In this document: positions 60,171-64,000 of the stretch, in pieces | Layout of the letters: each line of letters begins with the position of its first letter | Numbering within the stretch: the stretch's first letter is position 1 | Assembly (NCBI GenBank): GCA_028023455.1 | Contig: JAQFVV010000187.1 | Span: forward strand, 1 to 64,000 | From: Epiperipatus broadwayi | Lineage: Eukaryota > Onychophora > Udeonychophora > Euonychophora > Peripatidae | DNA: 64,000 bases | Reading direction: 5' to 3' | Program-made: the position numbers and the translations under genes | The notes under the pieces: model-generated | The model's input: the letters and a program-made list of their open reading frames with translations, nothing else | Databases searched by the model: none | What the model was told of the DNA's origin: nothing

Positions 60171-60656
60171 TGATTAATAATAGTACTTATTATAAGATTT
60201 ATCCTTCTGCTGCAATATGTCCCAGGATTTTTTCAAATATAAAACTGCATAAAGAAAATGAGCCATTACAGTTAATGGTTGATTGGGAGGGGGGGACATT
60301 TTATTATGAAAACATGTTAATTGAGAAAATGCTACAAGAAATTCTTGGTTTTGGTAAATATACAATAATTCTTCATTTGATTTTGTTAATAAAATCTATA
60401 ATGTTAAGATTGATGTTAATGATGTAATATGTACTGTAGATGTAAGTGAAATGTATGGGTCAATTGATAGATTAACAAGTACTGAAATTATGTCCAACAC
60501 ATTAAGTTTTAAAAATGTTAACATGAAAATAATAAAATTTATAATTGAAACATTAAGCTTTATTGGTAAAAATATTTATGCAGTTTTTAAGAAGAATTTT
60601 TATAAAATGGGCAATGGCTGGCCAATGGATTTACCTACTGTTGCTCAAATATGTAA
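60170..60656 (+). pseudogene. Penelope-like element reverse-transcriptase fragment
   Basis: Open stretches read AICPRIFSNIKLHKENEPLQ, LMVDWEGGTFYY, EILGFGKYT, then in another frame NNSSFDFVNKIYNVKIDVND, VICTVDVSEMYGSID, and FKKNFYKMGNGWPMDLPTVA. These match the order in Penelope-like RTs: P-I-GLPKIHK...LRPIVS, S-DFVNKI, SFDVVSLFTNIP, and Y-Q--GV-MGSPLSP. The catalytic VSFDV reads CTVDV and the MGSPLS motif reads MDLPTV, so the enzyme is dead. The upstream linker and the GIY-YIG endonuclease end are missing. It stops exactly at a hairpin. Confidence 0.7.
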
Positions 60657-60721
60657 TTCCCACAATTCTGTGATCTTAATGTTTGCAGGTAGCAAACATT
60701 AAGATCACAGAATTGTGGGAA
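60657..60721. repeat. perfect 30-bp inverted repeat with 5-base loop
   Basis: The arm 60657-60686 is the exact reverse complement of 60692-60721, around the loop AGGTA (60687-60691). The stem includes GATCTTAATGTTTGC. It is out of keeping with the decayed sequence around it, and its left arm is contiguous with the Penelope-like RT. Confidence 0.95.
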
Positions 60722-60838
60722 GATTAGCCTTTCAAAATGTTAGTTGACAAAGATTACTAGGATAATCAAAAGTGCTCCTAAGTAGATAAAAATTTTAATT
60801 ATCTAATTACTGTATTTATAAATATTCAATTATATATA

Positions 60839-63800
60839 TTATACCTAACTGAAGTGTCACTTAGTTCCAAGAGGTAATCAAGGTTATCTTAGCTTAACCT
60901 TTTTTTTAAATTTTGGATAAATAAAAAAAAAAGATAATGATGATAAAAATGGAAATTAAACTAGTCAATTATTAAAATGGGATAATCTAAATATTTTTAA
61001 TAATATTAGTTGGTTTGATAAATGATATTAGGTAATAATTTAACATAGGCAAATGTTAAAAAAAAAAGAAAATAATGGTAAATTGATAAATAGTAAATAT
61101 ATTCGAAAATAACTACTGTATAATCTATTCTAATGTTTAAAGAATAATAATAAGATATTATTATTAAGTTGGAATAAGTAAGAGATTTTAAAAAAAGAAA
61201 TGATATGTAAGTTTTTATTAAAAAAAAATAAGAATATTTGTTATTAGTTTTGTAGTTTAGCATTCTAGTTATAAAAGTTAGTTAGATTAAATAAAAAAAT
61301 AATCATTAACATTTTATTGTTGTAATTCTAAAAATAAATTTAAACAATTAATGTAAAGCCAGATATATGTGAGAATATGTGCATGCATAGACATGGAAAC
61401 ATAAGAATAAAAAAATAATTTAACTCCCATATTGTTTAAAATAAATAAATAAAGCAAATGTGTGGATAAAATTATTTTAAATGAAATATTTAAGGATTTA
61501 ATAAAGGGTATAACTTTAAATTTTATATTTCTTACTATTGTGTTGTATAAAATATCATAAAAAAACAATTGTATAATATTTGTAATATTAAAATTTTGAC
61601 TTTGCAGCTGAAGGTCACGTGGTATGGGAAAATTATATTGATTGTGTCAGTAGATTGATTCCACAGCTGGTTTGTCAGAATATTAAAATTTAATAAAAAA
61701 TAATTTTTATTGGTTTTTAAATGAATTGTAGGTGGATGAAAAATTGTGAGATAAAACGGAGATCGAGGGGTCATTCAGGGGCTGATCTTGTTTGGATTCA
61801 ACTGGTCGCAGATCTTAAAAATTTTATTAATAAAAGTATTTTTTTAAAGAACTTGATATTTCTAAAAAAATACAAGTATGTTTAAAATATTTAAAATTAT
61901 CCTGTAATGTTGGAGGGGTAAAAAGAAAAGGTAATCCATTTTTCTGACAATTTGAATTTCAGTCGAGGCATAGAAATTATAGTATAAAAAATGTCTAAAG
62001 TAAATGAAGCATTTCACATATTATATGACATTAACTTGTTTAATTTTCTTTACTTGGAAGTAAGGTTAAGGAACAAAGTATTAATCATTTCCATAAATAA
62101 GCGTTCGGTTGCATTAAACTATCTTGAAAGTAAAATATTAATTGTTTTTCCTGTTAGATTAAAAGTATATGTAAAAAAAAAAGAGAGAAATTTTTTTTTA
62201 AAGTTTAAAAAGAACATTATAAAGAAGCTGCTATGTTCGATTACAGTGAAACTATAAAGAATGATTTTTTTTAAAATAAAAAAAAGAAAGTTATTACTGA
62301 TATCTTGACATATATGAAAATGATTTGTTTAGCTAAGCGCAAACAGATAATATATACATTTTAAAGGATAATTCTTATTTACACAGTAAAAAAGGACACA
62401 TATTTGGAAATAAAACTTTAAAGCAATTGGTAAGGATTAATAATGAATTTATAGTTATTGAGTATATTATAAATGGTTATACTTGCCAGTATTTAAGAAT
62501 AACTTTATGACATTAATTATAGCATATAAACGGAGAAGTGTCTTGAACAGTAAATAAAATTTCTTTCATATTTAAAAGTAAGCAAGGGAAATTAATTTTA
62601 AAAAAATAAATACATCTTGGAATATTATTAGGAAAAGTACTTAAGAAAAACTATATTTCAAAAGAAGCATTTTCCTAAAAGAGGATTAAGAAATTCAGAT
62701 AGAAAGATATTATTATTATATGCAATTTTGAACTCGGGATCCTATAAATAAATTAAAATGTGTTCAGCTGAAGAATTTATTTTGTTTCATGCCGGTTTAA
62801 TCTTATTATTTAATTTTTTTTTAATTGTTTAAAAAAAATATTATTAATGAACTATTGAACATTTTCGTTTGGAAATGATTGCCATGTGTATAAACGTATT
62901 AATTGAAGCTTCGAATTCAGATAGATATCTTAACCTGGATAAATTGTCTACACATTATGAAATGGAAAAATCATTACAGAGCTGAAATATGAACTTGAAT
63001 TAATGTATTAGTATTTTTTATGGTCTGCTTTATTGGTTTAAATAAAAAAAAAACATAAAAATATTTATGCTATTAATTTTTTTTTTGTAACACTTTTGCA
63101 TAAATATACAGGTAAACTAGGGTTATAATTTTAAAATGAAATAGGTTTATTTGAATGAGCAAATGGTTTTTTTTTGCCATTCTTAAGTAGATTTAGTTTA
63201 TTTATTAAGCATTACACTAGCTAGTTTCTATTTAATAATTTTATTATAGAGATTTAAAAATCACAGTCTTATTTTCATATAAATGGGATATTTTACTCAA
63301 TTTTATTTTAAAATTACTAAAGATGTTTATCAGAGAATATCCATTCATTTGTTTTATGAATGTTATATTAATAATAATTACAAATATTTTATATTCATCG
63401 AGAAGGAAATATTCTTGCATTTAACTTACAATTTTAAAAGTCCATTGGTTATTATATTTTAGCATTTAATATTTTGTTATGTGTGCATTGTGCCTTGCCT
63501 AGAATTTTATATGCATTTAAGTTTAAAGTATTTTATACAGTAGTCATTTGACACATAGTTTGCTTTGTTGGTTCGAACATTGGATATACGTTTTGTATTT
63601 TTAGACTTCTTAGGAATAACTTAATTAATTAAGGTGAAGTATATATCTTGCTATTAGTTAGTATTTGTTAGCCTCAAGAATTAGGCTTAGTTCATAATTT
63701 TTGAATATGCTTATGGAGTAGAGAAAATCCTCCATTCTTATTGTATTGTATTTCCATGATTTGATAGTGCTTGTCCCCAAAAAGAGGGTTATTGTATTGT

Positions 63801-64000
63801 ATTTTTCAGTGATGATGATCACATTTATAAGCATTGAAAATCCCATGAGAGGATTGTGCTTTTCTGGTGTGTGTTCCTGTTCCCAGATGGACTGAAGATG
63901 AATTCCAGTCATCTTAATTTTGCCTCGTAGTTAGGTATTTTGGAAACCACCATATTTTTTTTCAGCGGTGAGGAGCTTAGTATTTTTTATATTTTTTGCC
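60839..64000 (+). mobile_element. (TA)n-targeted dispersed element, copy 3 (cut by window end)
   Basis: Starts (TA)n-TTATACCTAACTGAAGTG, the same end as copy 2, and remains colinear with 13709-16940 to the last base. It is more diverged than copies 1 and 2 are from each other, with small deletions (for example around 15380-15700 versus 62520-62830). It keeps the AACT...AGTT terminal hairpin and GGTTATCTTAGCTTAACC. No enzyme gene in the part seen. Confidence 0.87.
61991..62257 (+). CDS. conserved short ORF of the dispersed element, copy 3
   Basis: An 88-codon open frame beginning MSKVNEAFHILYDINLFN and containing FLYLEVRLRNKVLIIS, VALNYLES and VRLKVYVKKKERNFFLKFK. It occupies the same place as 8242-8484 (minus) in copy 1. 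Length differences between the two are in multiples of three inside the shared part. The peptide is hydrophobic then strongly basic, with no recognised domain. Confidence 0.3.
   Translation: MSKVNEAFHILYDINLFNFLYLEVRLRNKVLIISINKRSVALNYLESKILIVFPVRLKVYVKKKERNFFLKFKKNIIKKLLCSITVKL

Overview
The window is AT-rich animal DNA (I see no operons, Shine-Dalgarno signals or dense coding). Coding content is limited to a few short, splice-bounded islands of higher GC inside very long introns, embedded in layers of transposons. The mix of repeats (a LINE with an ORF1 esterase-type domain, an RTE-type LINE, a Penelope-like fragment, Ty3/gypsy-type LTR elements, hAT, a piggyBac-type MITE, long simple repeats and tRNA-like SINE fragments) points to an invertebrate metazoan. 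A mollusc or other lophotrochozoan with a large genome is my guess, not something the sequence proves.

Layout. 1-1105: huge (AAC)n/(AAT)n arrays followed by the 3' end of a LINE on the minus strand. 2951-3085: a likely last coding exon of a plus-strand gene entering from the left. 3981-19062: two ~5.4-5.7 kb copies of one dispersed repeat in head-to-head opposite orientation, separated by ~4 kb that holds a foldback MITE and part of a LINE; a third copy runs off the right end from 60839. All copies sit in (TA)n tracts. The right-hand copy of the inverted pair is cleanly inserted in a LINE, and a second LINE copy about 2 kb further on shows the unoccupied site. 13170-29200: two copies of that LINE on the minus strand, the second one carrying an internally deleted Ty3/gypsy-type element (21042-24721) with matching 5-bp target duplications.

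29688-49833: introns and exons of at least two genes. A minus-strand gene encoding a WD40 beta-propeller protein is supported by exons at 48352-48403, 38327-38488 and 30609-30753 (splice sites and phases agree), possibly with 29688-29840. A plus-strand gene of unknown function has candidate exons at 43916-44071, 46500-46546 and 49616-49833, interleaved antisense with the first. The introns contain a hAT transposon with a decayed transposase gene (38581-41178), two solo LTRs of the same family as the 21-24.7 kb element, and a palindromic repeat at 42.1-42.35 kb.

50600-56532: tRNA-like repeat fragments, a second, unrelated LTR retrotransposon on the minus strand (Gag remnants, a tandemly repeated leader interrupted by a TTAA-flanked MITE, and a tRNA-Lys-type primer site), then a probable terminal exon of another minus-strand gene. 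57.9-60.7 kb: RTE-type LINE remnant and a Penelope-like reverse transcriptase fragment that ends at a perfect 30-bp hairpin. 60839-64000: third copy of the (TA)n-associated repeat.

The most unusual material is that dispersed repeat: no recognisable transposase, (TA)n insertion, paired hairpins at one end, a purine-rich tandem array at the other, and a short open frame kept in frame across diverged copies. All identifications are from reading the sequence by eye; no alignment or database search was run.
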